Source of the DNA: Diphasiastrum complanatum
Taxonomy: Eukaryota > Streptophyta > Lycopodiopsida > Lycopodiales > Lycopodiaceae
DNA: 64,000 nt
Assembly (NCBI GenBank): GCA_029204225.1
Contig: CM055098.1
Coordinates: forward strand, 22,695,367-22,759,366
Reading direction: 5' to 3'
Below are positions 45,005 to 57,095 of this stretch, piece after piece; within the stretch, counting starts at the first letter, position 1; every line of letters starts with the position of its first letter. A program made the position numbers and the translations under genes. The notes under the pieces are model-generated. The model did not search any database. It saw nothing but the letters and a program-made list of their open reading frames with translations, and was not told the DNA's origin.

Positions 45005-45315
45005 CGATCAATCTCTCTAGTGAGGAGGCATCATGCCCATTGATAGCTGACAAGAAGGAGCAAGGAGTTTGGGCTACGATCCTGACAAGACTGGGTAAGC
45101 TTATCCAAATGCCAAATCGCTACTAAGAGAGCTACGTTAATGCTAGAGACTCATGGAGGGACCCAATATATAAACAATAGGGTCTTCCGAAATCGATCAA
45201 TCTCTCTAGTGAGGAGGCATCATGCCCATTGATAGTTGACAAGAAGGAACGAGGAGTTTGAGCTACGATCCTGACAAGACTGGGTAGGCTTATCCAAATG
45301 CCAAGTTGCTACTAA
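45005..45315. repeat. Direct duplication, 2 x 122 bp at 189-bp spacing
   Basis: CGATCAATCTCTCTAGTGAG through CCAAA(T/G)(C/T)GCTACTAA occurs at 45005-45126 and 45194-45315 with about seven differences. The intervening 67 bases occur only once. No coding function is apparent. Confidence 0.88.
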
Positions 45316-46616
45316 ATGAAAGCACCGAAAGCACCATTCTACCGTGCTATTTGTTTGCAATATGTAACGAGTAAAACCATGACCGTTACAACGACATTTA
45401 TATATACGTTAGCATTCTTTGTGCAAAACTTTCAGCTTCAAATATGTCCATAGTCCCTCCTTGTCAAGGCAGCAGGTGCAAGCAAAACAAACAACTGGAT
45501 GAACGCTGCAAGAGCACAAATATCCTACTTCGGGCTGTTGTAAGTTGCGCAATCCAGATTCTATTCATGAGTTTTCAAAGGGAAATCTGATTAGCCAACT
45601 TAATCAATAGCCTGATTCCCCTCCTGATCTTTTCTTGTCAAGAATCACATATTGTATAACTGCTTGCATAGATCTTTCCAAGATCTACCTACCATGAGGT
45701 AGATTTTAACAAATAAATCAAACCCTTGCAAACTTAAAGAAAGTGGCCATGCTTTTAGATATTGACCGAGGATGATAGATGTTGACATTAACTTCTACAA
45801 ATAAAATTGTACAGACGGTTTCAATTCTAATCAAGAGAAATTTATGCAGAGGATGAATTAACCTTGTAGTTCACCTAATACTTTCCTTGTCAATTTGACC
45901 TCAGAAACAACATCACCAGAAAGAAAGGGTAATGAAATTGCCATTACGATCTTAAAGGGCTAAACAAAACCGTTCGATATAAATATTGCAAAAAAGAAAG
46001 GATCTATTTATAAACTTGTTCGATAGCAAGTTATCATTTCCAGCAAACAAACTGAGCCCCAGGGGACTACATGCAGTGTTGAAGTCTCGAAATTTACAAT
46101 TCCATAAAGAAAGAAAAACTCCCCCTTGTATGCAATAATGGGGCAGCATATTCGTGTGCAACAAAGACTGTGAGGATCCAGGAGGAACAAAAGCACGAGA
46201 GCAAAATAAGTTGCCTGTAACCTTCAGAAGATGCTGAAACAGTAAAGGTTGCACAAAAGATAATTAATGAGGTTGCGTTATATTTGAAGTCCGCGAGACC
46301 TTTACCTGATATAAAACACAAACGTCAATCCCCGCTTATTAATTGAAGAGGTTTGTTACAATTTGCAGACCTAAGCTCAAATGCAATCAGACTCAAGTAA
46401 GAGAGTGAAGATAAAACAGAATGAATAAAGGCCTCTGGACTACTTCAGGCACAGTAATGCTCACCTCAGATAACTAAAGCATATGTCTCTTCAAAGGCCA
46501 AGCTTTATGTTGCAAGTTCGCCCGAATAATGAAGTTGACAGACTATTGCCACAGCCGAGAAAAATATTCCTCTGATGTATGGCAAATAACCCGCCCGATG
46601 AGGCTTGTTAGCTTTC
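45316..46616. other. Intergenic DNA, partly the 3' flank of a possible minus-strand gene
   Basis: No gene is supported on its own evidence. The right part would be the 3' untranslated region of the candidate gene at 46617-46959. Confidence 0.3.
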
Positions 46617-46959
46617 TCAAATCAGCTTCCGGTCTTTGATAACTGAACCACTTTGGATGCCATCAACATTAGATGTTGGCCTAGAAAGCCAGACTGTCAT
46701 GCATTCGTTACTCACATAATCTTCAGGCAAGAAAGCACTTACCGCAACAGCCTCAACAGGGCAGAACACCTCAAAATAAGAAGAAAGTGAAGTTTATACT
46801 CAAATCGGAGCAAATAGAGACTAAAACAAAAGACCTGGTCTGTGTATACAGAAACTCATGGGGCTCAGATGCTTCAAAAATCTCCTTCTGGATACAGTAA
46901 ATCAAAGCACTCTTCCATTTTGCTCATACCAAACTGATCCTTACCACAATTATTTCCAT
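46617..46959 (-). CDS. Possible two-exon small gene, unidentified
   Basis: On the minus strand a short first exon (46945-46959, MEIIV) ends at GTG/GTAAGG. A second exon (46617-46769), after the acceptor TTATTTTGAG, continues in phase as VFCPVEAVAVSAFLPEDYVS, NECMTVWLSRPTSNVDGIQS and GSVIKDRKLI to a stop, 55 residues in all. The second exon has a normal protein composition and good splice borders. The first is too short to be trusted, so it may instead be the last exon of a larger gene extending rightward. I do not recognise the product. The sequence upstream is a (GAGC)n and poly-C rich stretch like a promoter or 5' leader. Confidence 0.33.
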
Positions 46960-47071
46960 TACAACAAGCTAACCAGCTCCTTTTGATGTAAAACACATCT
47001 GACTGCTCGGATCTGTTATGATACTTGAATGATTGTGTCAGATGAAGTAAACTACGATCCAAGGGTATGGT

Positions 47072-47104
47072 GCGAGCGAGCGAGCGAGCGAGCGAGCGAG
47101 CAAG
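47072..47104. repeat. (GAGC)n microsatellite
   Basis: About eight GAGC/GCGA units. On the minus strand they read as CTCG repeats upstream of the candidate small gene. Confidence 0.95.
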
Positions 47105-47201
47105 AAGAAGGTAAACAAGGAAACGGAAAGGCGTGAAGTGACAGCAGCAGAGCAAGGCAGGGAGCCAGCACAGCAACAGCACAGGCACAAGCACAAGCAT
47201 T

Positions 47202-47219
47202 CCCCCCCCCCCCCCCCCC
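47202..47219. repeat. Poly-C run of 18 bases
   Basis: An uninterrupted run of C. Its length is likely to vary between reads or individuals. Confidence 0.95.
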
Positions 47220-47357
47220 AAAACAAAAGAGGAGGGGGTTGGGGGATTTCGACACTCTTATGATGCGGGCCATTTCACTAATTCTCACTTTTATTTCTCA
47301 CTTTTTCAGTTTTTGTGGCCTCACACACACCATTACTTCTTATTTTGGGTCCTGCCC

Positions 47358-48133
47358 ATGCTGTGACTCACATGGGGTGGGTGGGGGCCCACGTGCAAAG
47401 AGGCTCCCACTACATAACTTGTTGCTAAAGGGAAAGGTAGTCTTGTGTATAAGAAAGGGTGTTGGCTTTAGTAAGGGGTATAAAGTGCTTCGTGTCATTT
47501 GAGGGCAGTTGCTTGAGGGCTCTGCACGAGAGCTTTTTTTGTCGTTCAAGGGCCTTCGCCCAAGGTGGTAGTTTGAGGGTGGGGGCCAAAAAGGGCAGAA
47601 AGCTCAAAATGTTAAATCTTTATCGATGTAAATATGTATTGCAGCTTTTTATCTTCTTAATGTCATCCAAGCTTTAAGACATATTGTGTCTAGTATTCTA
47701 GTATCAAGGGCATATTGCTCTTTATGAAAAATTACCCCATGTCCATGTAGAGCAATATGCCCTTGACACCCAACACAATTCGTCACAAAGAGTAATATGC
47801 CCTTGATACACGACACAATATGTCATAAAGCTTGGATGACACTAAGAAAACAAAAATCTACAATACATATTTACGTTGATAGAGACATTTTGAGCTTTTT
47901 GCCCTTTTTGGCCCCCACCTGCGAGCTACCTCCTTTGGACGAAGGCCCTTGAAGGGCCAAAAGGCCTCACAGTACCCTCAAGCAACTGCCCTCAAATGAC
48001 ATGAAGCATTTTATATCCCTTACTAAAGCTTAGACCCTAATTTATACACGAGACTACCTTTTCCCTTGGCAAGTTATCTAGTGGGAGCCTAATTGCATGT
48101 GGGTATTGGGCCTCCTGCTAGTGAGCATGGGGA
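47358..48133. repeat. Large inverted repeat (two arms of about 380 bp)
   Basis: The left arm (about 47358-47735) and the right arm (about 47745-48133) are reverse complements with many small differences. Paired landmarks are AGGCTCCCACTA, GTGTATAA, GTCATTTGAGGGCAGTTGCT, GGGGGCCAAAAAGGGCA, GTAAATATGTATTG and TCAAGGGCATATT. The centre is a short AT-rich spacer. No coding region is present. It could be a foldback-type transposon or two head-to-head copies of an LTR or MITE. Confidence 0.85.
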
Positions 48134-50350
48134 CTCTTTTACAAACAGTATTATGCCCATAATGCTCAACGCAACTGGAAAATGAAGGCAATTTCGCTTC
48201 TCATAATGCTTCACAAAAATGAACGGGAAAACTTCAACATGTATTTAAGTTACTACAAGGACCATAACTATCGAGTGTAGCATAATTAGAGAAGAAAGTC
48301 ACATAGAGCGAAGGAAGACATTCAACTATTTGTTGTATTGTAATTAGAAAACAAAGTTACGAACACCAAAGCAAGGCATTCAACTCATGGATGATTGGTT
48401 TCTCTCTTTCTCATGCTCTTGCATAGGTCCACCATATGTTGTAACTTTGCAATTGGAAAGAAGATGGAACTATGTGGGAAATAGGAGCTTTGGATGTACA
48501 TTTGTGTGGGGCAATGGGAGCTGCTAGGACAAACTTGCATCTCTTTTTAATGAGGTTTTCAACCCCCAAACCACTAAAAGATGAAATTATCTATTTTAGG
48601 TCTCCACACATTATCTCCTATCAAGTGGGATTTTTACTCCCAAACTAACAAAACAATAAAACCATTTTGCATTTAAAGTGGATCCCACTATGGGAAAGTG
48701 TTCATGCCCTTGCTTGAGAGATATGCACCAAAATTGTCCTTCTTGCCTCCCAATTTTGAGCTTGTTTTTAACCTTGTACAAACACCAAATGAATCACTTA
48801 AAATAAGCTTCAAGGATCCGTAACCAAAGCTTTAATACCAAGCGAAATTTTTATACACCAAGAAAAACCCTAGAATCCAAGATCTAACGGATATCTACTA
48901 ACTATAAAGAAAAATTGAGTCCACTACATGATAAGAAACACATCCATAATAAGACGTACACTTCTTTCATGTACTACTACTCGGCTATGAACGTAGAAAT
49001 CACAATAACAGCTAAAGAGAGAAACTAGATAGTGTAGTCCAAGTGTAAAACACCTCATTTTCTTAGCTCTACTTAATAACATCAAAATAACAAATGACGT
49101 GGGCTGAGCCCTATTTATTGTGGTAGACTTTTGTTTGGAACTTTCTAGATCACTTGGCCATCTGCTTGATGGAAAAATTTGACAGAACCGAAAGGGCTAT
49201 TTTGATTTTCCTCAATGTATGTGGTATGCTTATCAAATTCAAATCAAACATTCGAGTAAATTCAAATAAGTAATGAATCTGATTCTATTTGATTTTGATT
49301 TTGATATCATCATAATGGAAAAAATTGATTACATAGACAAACACTAAATAGAAGATAATTGCATTGTAGAAGCATTATAAAACACAAACATTGTTCAGAC
49401 AATTATCAAATTTTAATTAACATATTTGACATAGCAACAAGGAGGAGAAACAAAATACAATCAAATTAGACATAATGACTTAACACAATAGATCTCTTGA
49501 ATTGAATTCGGTATTAAAACAAAGTGTACATGTAGCAAAAGAAGAGCACAAATCAATACCGATAGGTGCAATCACCATGTACCCTCAATCTCAATAATCT
49601 CTCGACAATCTTTATCTATTTTCACATGATCGAGTTAATTTGTATGAATATGTATATGAATACTAGTTTACTAGATAGATAGTATTTGAATCAGTTATGG
49701 TAGTGTCAGAGTGGCGCCATAATGCCAATTTGTCATTATCGAATTAGTTATTGTAGTGTCGGTAGTGGCACCATAATGTTGATTTGCATTGTTTGATGTC
49801 ACATTCTCATCCCACGTAAAGTCAACTTTTGGTCCGACATGTGGTGATTTGCTATCTTTAGCCGATTCGAGAGACAAAGTATATGGATCTAACTTAAAAT
49901 TGAATTTGAGAAAATGAATAAGTCCATCCACCCCCCCTTAATATGGATCCATAAAAGCCTTTATCACTAAGTTCAACATTGTTAAGCTCCCTCATTGATG
50001 TTGGGTCTTCCCAATCTTTCTTTCTAGTGTCCTTGGCTACCAAGACACCTTGAAGTTGATCCTAGGCTGGAAATTGTCTTATAAGTTAGAAGTCAGTTTT
50101 GATCTAATTCATTGGTATAAGCTTCAAATGTGATACTATAATTAGTGTACAGTTAATTAGATTTACTGTATTTGGTTGTTACCAGGACTTGACCCACCAT
50201 TGACATATCAGTCGGCAGTCGTCCCGTAGCCGGTTACTTGGGTTAGTTGAGTAGCCGCACGCGCATAGGGAAATTAGTCTATATAGTATATTTTTGATGG
50301 CATTTGCTATACTAAGGGGCATATCCTGAGTTTGTCATTAAATTAGTCCA
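48134..50350. other. Intergenic DNA without a supported gene
   Basis: AT-rich. The minus strand at about 48826-48842 reads TTGGTATTAAAGC, a weak tRNA-Met primer-binding-site look-alike. No LTR pair or coding domain was found. Confidence 0.35.
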
Positions 50351-50567
50351 TGTTGGGCCTATTAGTCAAATTGCCTATTTTAGTGTGTTGACACTTGTCA
50401 AGCCCATGCATGTTGGGGCTTTTGGTATATGTACAGTTTTCTTTAGTAATACTATTAATTTTTGTTGTGCGATCTTTGAGAGCTTGTGAGGAGTGGCTAT
50501 GGTGATTGATTGATGTGATCTGCATACTGCACTAGATCGTATTAAAATTTTAACTTGGTATCAGAGG
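50351..50567 (+). repeat. Possible copia LTR remnant with primer-binding site
   Basis: TGTTGGGCC at 50351 could be an LTR start, and TGGTATCAGAGG at 50556-50567 matches the tRNA-Met primer-binding site in eleven of twelve positions. The bases between would be a short LTR of about 205 bp. No second LTR was found. Only an RNase H scrap at 51.1-51.3 kb lies downstream on the same strand. Confidence 0.4.
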
Positions 50568-51047
50568 GGCAAGGTGTTGCAGCTATGCATGATTTGGTGG
50601 AGCCATCGTCAGACGGCACTCAAAGCATCTCAGAAGAAAGGACACCGTATGGGGGGTGCAGGTGGTCCGGATGGCAAGAAGCAGCAAAGTTCCTTCAATC
50701 GGAGCTTCGGAGAAGATCAAAACGATCATCGTAAGGGAATTCACAGAAGAATTCTGGAGAAACTTGTAGTTTCAGTGGTTTCAGAAAAGTCATCGGTGAT
50801 GGCCTCATGATTCACTGTATGGACAGCCATTTGGCATAACAAGGCTTGCATGGATTTGCAAAGAGCAATGACAGAGAGCAATAGCAATTTACAGGAAGCA
50901 TTGGGTGGAAAACAGAGAAAATTTGAAAATTTTCTGATTTCGTGGGGTGTTGGTGGATTTCTTAGAAAATCAGCATGTTCGGAAGCAATGTCGCACCAAT
51001 TAATATGTCATAAATTTCATTAGAGCACTGGAGGTAGGGCGACCTCA

Positions 51048-51266
51048 GTGGGGAAGGAAACTGCAAGAAGAAGCTCAGTAAAAGGCTGGGGGGCAGAGTC
51101 CAAGATATCTTCTGTTTCATATCTTTCATCAACTGAGGCCGAGTACAAGGCTCTAACAACCACAACCAAGGAAGTACTATGGATCAAGAGGTTGCTTGAG
51201 GAGCTCAAAGTGATCAGATCAGGTGTCATTCCACTCATTTACAATGACAACATCTCAGCCCAATGC
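51048..51266 (+). pseudogene. Copia RNase H fragment
   Basis: YLSSTEAEYKALTTTTKEVL, then WIKRLLEELKVI and NDNISAQ, is the C-terminal half of copia RNase H. It closely resembles the minus-strand piece at 7851-8394 and breaks off at the same NISAQ position. Confidence 0.8.
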
Positions 51267-51701
51267 TAGGGTTTTAAGGTGAAAAATTGTGGATCTTTCT
51301 TTGTAGGAATTGTCTTTTTTATCTGTAAAAGCTAGTATGAGGGCACCTTGGTGAGGAATGAAAAATTCCAGAGGGTCGTGGGCGGATATAGGCCAGTAAG
51401 AGAATTGATTAGGTTGAAGCAAGGTAGCCATAGCTCATTCCTTGAAGAGCTTGGTGAAGAAGAGAGAGACGGAGGAGTCAAGGAGCTCGCGCGCGGCCAA
51501 CAGCTATGGGCCATAGCATTCCGAAGGAGCCTACTAACCTAGGCACACAGATCAATGCGCGTGGGAGATCATGAACACAGAATCCGGTTCTAGGTTGATC
51601 AATGGTGGAGATGGAGTAAAGGTGGGTCGTTGGATGAAGGAAAGCGACTCATTTTAAGTGGACCCATGAAGTTTTGAAGGAAAGAAAATGGCTTCTCTTC
51701 A

Positions 51702-52320
51702 TCAAAGAATTTTGATGGGCTTCGGGATAGCAAAGCTCTCAATATTCAGGTATGCTGCATTGCAAATACCCAAAATGAATGAGAAATTGAAAACTATAGA
51801 ACTATCATGGAACTGTTCAAATCCTTTTCTAGGGGATTGGGGATCAAAGGGCCCTAGGATTTTGGGCATCTCAAAAACTTCATCTAGCCCCAAGGGATTG
51901 GAATCATCGAACATGTCCATGAAAGCCTAGATGTTTAGTGACATTGCTCGAGTTTGTGGAGATGTGGCGGTCTGGGCAACTGTGGGTATCTCCAACAGTC
52001 ACACACTGACCATGTGAGGAAGTGGAGGCGAGGGAAGCATCGGTGGATTGGAGAATAGGTAGTTCAGTGTGAATTACAGCAGGGGGTGAAAGCGTAGTTG
52101 AATGTGTTTGCCAAGTACGGCGTCGTGACGAGGGAGGCAAGTCAGGAATGATGACTTCGCTACGCACATGACAATGGCTATGAGAACTTGAAGCCTGTTG
52201 TGAAGATTTGATTGGTGTGTCTTCATACACAGATAAAACAGTGTCAACACGAAACCCATGGATCTTGTTGTCTAGATATGAAACAACAAGGGAAGAGAGA
52301 AGAGAGTCAGCATCAAACTA
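51702..52320 (-). other. Unassigned coding-like stretch
   Basis: Two minus-strand frames, SSLVVSYLDNKIHGFRVDTV continuing to about 51905 and then MDMFDDSNPLGLDEVFEMPK continuing to 51702, have protein-like composition and abut each other with a frame change. No domain is recognised. A retroelement linker or captured gene piece are both possible. Confidence 0.2.
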
Positions 52321-52429
52321 CTGTTTGGAATTTTCCTTGATGGCTCTCTTCAATTCTCCATATATCGTTTTGTACCAATTATATGGATCTAAGGGTCCAG
52401 ATCCTATTTTGTAGTTAGACTCTACAATG

Positions 52430-53251
52430 CTAGATATGATCTGAGAAGAAATGTGTTCTTTCTTGAGGTTGCCACTGCTCTCTATTTTCAAAGGTGAGTT
52501 TTCCCGTACCCCAGTTGTGTACTACTTGCGCAGTCCTCAACCATGGTCTTCCCAGTAAAACACGGTATGCAGTTTGAGATTCAGGTATATCCATTACTAC
52601 AAAGGTTATCACAAACTACATGCCCGTTATTTTTATAGGGATATCAACAACCACACCCTTTGGTTTTACATAGGATTGATCCGCTAGCTTGATGGCAAAT
52701 CTTGCTAGCTTCAACCCATGTAAACCCCACCTTTGATATAAAGTAGTGGAGATCAAATTGACACTTGATCCTCCATCTACTATTGTTGCCTCGTCATCAA
52801 ATCTCTTGTGTTTGATTGGCAGGGTGATGTTGTGTTCCTCGCTTTCCCACATTGCCCTGATGTGGAGGATGTTACTAGTCTCTGCGTAGCCCGTACAATA
52901 TATGGGCTCAGGCGCTCCTGATTCTACGTCCGCTTTGGCCCATTCAACCAAAAGGCTTTTAGCTTGTCGCGCAATCCGCAATAATTTCCCAAGGGATAAA
53001 CTGACACGGCTCGCCAGTAAGCTTGTGAGCCTTTCAGTGTGTGGTTCCTTGGGCTGCACCATGTGAAAAGGTGGTTCATGATGATGCAACCGATCGTTCT
53101 GATCATTGTGCAATGGTGAGCCCGTTTGTGGTTCCCGTTCACCATCAGCTTGAGGTTTCATAGGGTTGTCCTTTTCTTGTTCTTTTTCCTCCGCTTGTGC
53201 TCTCTGTACCCAGTGTCGTATCTTCTGGTACTGTCTCCTTTCTTCTCTCAC
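52430..53251 (-). pseudogene. Ty3/gypsy protease region
   Basis: The minus strand encodes VEWAKADVESGAPEPIYCTG, NILHIRAMWESEEHNITLPI, an aspartic-protease-like active site ATIVDGGSSVNLIS, and PKGVVVDIPIKITGM. After a stop at 52616-52618 it gives FVVMDIPESQTAYRVLLGRP and WLRTAQVVHNWGTGKLTF. The DGGS plus LLGRPWL pair is typical of the protease of large gypsy elements. It is oriented opposite to the gypsy pol at 54.5-57.1 kb, and a copia fragment lies between them. Confidence 0.78.
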
Positions 53252-54492
53252 ATTCGGATATGGTGCATGGTTTTCCTAAGTCCATGATCAAGGAGCCAAG
53301 TCCTTGTGATGCATGTGCATTGGCCAAATCACATGCAAGGCCACATCAAAGATCAACCATCAAGTCCAAAGCACCTTTGGAACTCATCCATAGTGACATC
53401 CATTTCTCATCCACGAAGAGCAAGGGTGGAGCTACATGTTTTATAACATTTATTGATGATTACTCACATTTTTGTTGGGTTTACCTCTTATCTCCTAAAG
53501 CACTTGCATATGAAACTTTTGTGAAGTTCAAAGCTTTTGTTGAGAATCAACTATCTTGTAAAATTAAAGCTTTGAGAAGTGATAATGGAGGTGAATACAT
53601 CTCCACAAAGTTCATAATTTTTTTGTAATGATTTTGGCATTAGAAGATATTTCACTTGTTCCTACTCTCCTCAATCTAATGGAGTGGCCGAAAGAAAAAA
53701 TAGAACTCTATGTGAATGTGCAAAGGCACTTAGACTAGGAGCCTCTCTTTCTAAAGATTTTTGGGGAGAAGCAATAGGATGTGCTAACTATCTTTGCAAT
53801 TTTTTGCCAAATCATGCTATAGAAGATATTTCACCTTATAAAAAGTTGTATGGAAGGAAACCCGAGGTCAATCATCTTAGAACATTTGGATGTGTATGCT
53901 TTGTACATGTACCTCTTGAAACAAGAAAAAAAGAAGATGCTAATGCTCTTAAAGGCATTATGACAGGTTACTCAAGTAAAGCCTATAGGATTTTTGTTCC
54001 ATCTACCAATCAAACTATGATAAGTAGAGACGTGATCTTCCATGAAGATCGAATGTACATGAAAGACAATGTGCAGGAATCTCAAGAGCTTATTCATCAA
54101 GGAGGAGTCTCTTCATCAAGTATTGATCAAGATGAAGACTTGTTGGGGCCAAGATCACAAGAGAAGCCGAGTCTACCAATGACTCCAAGAAGATCAACCC
54201 AAGAGAGATCTGAGCCTAGAAGACTCACCTACTTGGAAAAAGACAAACAAGTGGAGGATTCAAGTTCTCTACATGCTTTTCACACTTCCATTGAAGAACC
54301 TCAAGTGTGGAGGAAGCTGTTCAATCAAAAGATTGGATCAAAGCCATGGAGGCCGAGTATGAAGCTTTGATGCAAAATGAGACTTGGCAACTTGTTGATC
54401 CTCCTAATGACAAGCATGTCATTGGATGCAAGTGGGTCTATAGAATCAAGCTCAATAATGATGGATCAATCAATAAGCTCAAAGCAAGGCTT
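53252..54492 (+). pseudogene. Copia integrase and RT start
   Basis: The plus strand holds the pre-integrase CDACALAKSHARPH, integrase with LIHSDIHF and KALRSDNGGEY, then after a frameshift in a T-run near 53620 the block SPQSNGVAERKNRTLCECAK and the integrase C-terminal part. RT begins with KAMEAEYEALMQNETWQLVD and GCKWVYRIKLNNDGSINKLK. All three DDE residues can be seen. It ends abruptly at KARL, where gypsy sequence takes over. Confidence 0.88.
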
Positions 54493-57095
54493 TGACCCAA
54501 CCATATGGGCACCAGCATGGGCAACGATTGACTACCAAGCATGTCAATACGAATCAGATCCTGAACCTAGCACATCTTCACCCAAGTGTTACACCATGGA
54601 TACACCAATTACATTTGGAGTGAATATGATAAACGTATCTTGGCTGTCAGCGGAAACTCTACCAGTGGATGATGATTTAGTCCCTTGGCAACATGCTCTG
54701 ACTTACAACAAGGAGACTGAACTGACTGATGAGTAGGTCCTTCAACACATGGACCCAGATCTTTACGAGATTAAGAAAGTACCAGCTCAACCGCCGCAAA
54801 AATCTGCTATGGCAAAAGTTTCAAGGATAGACCCACCAAAGGCACCTGCGAACAAGAAGAATCAGTTGAAGCACCACTACAACCAGGTGATCCGATGGAG
54901 TGATCTACCCAAAGAAGCTATAGCTACAATGGATGTTGATATTTGCAACCACGAGGCGAATGTCACACCAGTTTCAAAGAAAGACAACAAGGATGAATCC
55001 ACCGATATGACAAAAAGATAAAAAGAAGGTGTTGGATTCTTTGAAGTCAATCAAAATGAACTCTGATACAACGTCATGCTCCTCTCAGATGACGAAAAAT
55101 CAAAAGATGACCAATCGAGCTAAGATCAATATGCTGAAGGAGGAATCTTGACGAGCACCAGTTCATGAGATGCCTGAAACCTTCAAGAATTATACCTTGG
55201 ACGACGTGGTAATTATGATGTCGCAAGCCCAGCAAGAACCTGATCAAAGTCAGGCACTAGTGGAACAAGTCTTTGAAGTACCTACGCAAACACAACCAAT
55301 GAACCTTGTCGAGCCAGGTGAAGAAGAAAAGATAGTGCATGTGGGAGAACAGTTAATGTCCACACAATTCAAAAGGCTACGATCATTGTTGGTGGAGTAC
55401 AAGGACTATTTCGCCTGGACTTACAGTGATCTGAAGGACATTCCACCAATAGTAGTCCAACACACCACACCCTTGGTGGATGGAGCAGTCCCCAAGATTA
55501 GTCAATACTACCGCTGCAACCCAAACTACATGGAACTGATCAAGCATGATTTGCAGAAGTTATTAGACACAGATTTCATTTATGAAGTCGAGCACACTGA
55601 ATGAATATTGTCGATAGTTATAGTACCCAAGAAGAATGGCAAAATGCGAATCTGTGTGAATCTGAAGGCGCTAAATGCAGTCACCAAAAAGGATCATTTT
55701 TCTTTACCCTTTACGAAAAGTGTCCTTGACAGAGTAGCTGGGGTCGAAGCCTACAGTTTTTTAGACGGCTTCAGCGGTTACAACAAGGTGAAGATAGCAC
55801 CCCAAGACCATCATAAGATAGCATTTGCCACGGAATGGGGAATCTATGCCTATAAGGTGATGTAATTCGAACTTCACAATGCCCCAAACACTTTCTAGCA
55901 AGTCATGCAGGCGGCATTCAAAGAGTATTTGCGGAAATTTCTGGAAAGTTTCTTGGACGATTTGTGCGTGCATGGACCAGACTCATAACGCTTATCCAAT
56001 CTGGAGAAGGTGCTACAAAAATGTCGCGAATTTCATATCTCCCTGAATCCAACAAAAAATTTGTGTATTCTTCCTCATGAGGCCACACAGATAATTTTGC
56101 TTTTACATGAAGGCATAGGTGGAGGCCATTTTGCATCCGACATTACAATTCGCAAGATCTTGCAATCAAGATGTTGGTGGCCAGCAATTCACAAGGATAT
56201 GGAAGAATACCTAAGGAAGTGCGATGTGTGCCAAAGTGCAAGGAGACCAACAAGATTGAATTATAACCTACTGCATCCGGTCTTAGCCCAAGCACCATTA
56301 GAAAAGTGAGGATTGGATTACATTGGTCCCCATCCTATAGCAAGAAGTACCCGGGCTCGATACATAATCGTGGCCACCCTCACCAAGTGGGTCGAAGCCA
56401 AGGCAATAAGAGTAGCTGATGCTAGGACCACTGCCAAATTTCTCATTGAAAATATCATTGTGCGCTTTGGATGCTCGGTGGAGATAGTCAGCAATCGCGG
56501 AAGTCATTTCATCAATGAGACCATCAAGGTCTTGTAGGAGGAGTTCTTCGTGATCCATAGAACCGGTATGCCTTATTATCCTCGCAGTAATGGGCAAGCA
56601 AAATCATCCAATAGGATCCTATGTAGCGTGCTCATGAAAACAGTCAAAGCTAGCAGATCGGATTGGGAACACAAGTTGCATGCTGCTCTGTGGGCATTTA
56701 GGACAACATATAAGGGAAGCACTGATCAAACGCCATTCCAACTGGTAACCACAACGCAACGCATTGATGAATTCAGATCTATACAATTACACCACGAAGC
56801 TCTTCGTAAGCTCTGTGAAACACGCTTACTAGTTGTGCATGCACTGGCACCTGAAAAGGAAAGATGCAAAGCATGGCACGATCGCAGGTTACAAAAGAAG
56901 AATCTTCATTCCGGAGATCTAGTCTTGATGTATAAAACCAAGGCGATCAAGGGAAAATTAAAATTCACGGGCGAAGGTCCTTATCAGATCAAAGAAATTC
57001 TTAATCATAGAGCCATGAATCTAGAGAAGCTAGATGGGACACCGTTCGACACACCCATCAACGATAGCCAGTTGCACAAGTACGGGCCACATTAG
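54493..57095 (+). pseudogene. Ty3/gypsy pol relic lacking RNase H
   Basis: After a linker, RT starts near 55350 (YKDYFAWTYSDLKDIPPIVV). It contains VIVPKKNGKMRICVNLKALN, YSFLDGFSGYNKVKIAP and the polymerase motif as FLDDLCVHG. After NPTKN it jumps at about 56075 to the integrase zinc-binding part (CWWPAIHKDMEEYLRKCDVC), so the whole RNase H is missing. The integrase core has GLDYIGPH, but SNRGSHF replaces the usual D-x-G and NGQAKSSN replaces the usual NGQAE. Two of three catalytic acids are therefore lost. The C-terminus runs to SQLHKYGPH. Several stops are present. Confidence 0.88.

Noticed and set aside
46874-47221. A 115-codon minus-strand frame that begins like a signal peptide
   Set aside because: The hydrophobic start comes from CTTGTGC repeats and the CTCG microsatellite, and it reads through a splice-donor-like site. 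The region looks like a 5' leader.
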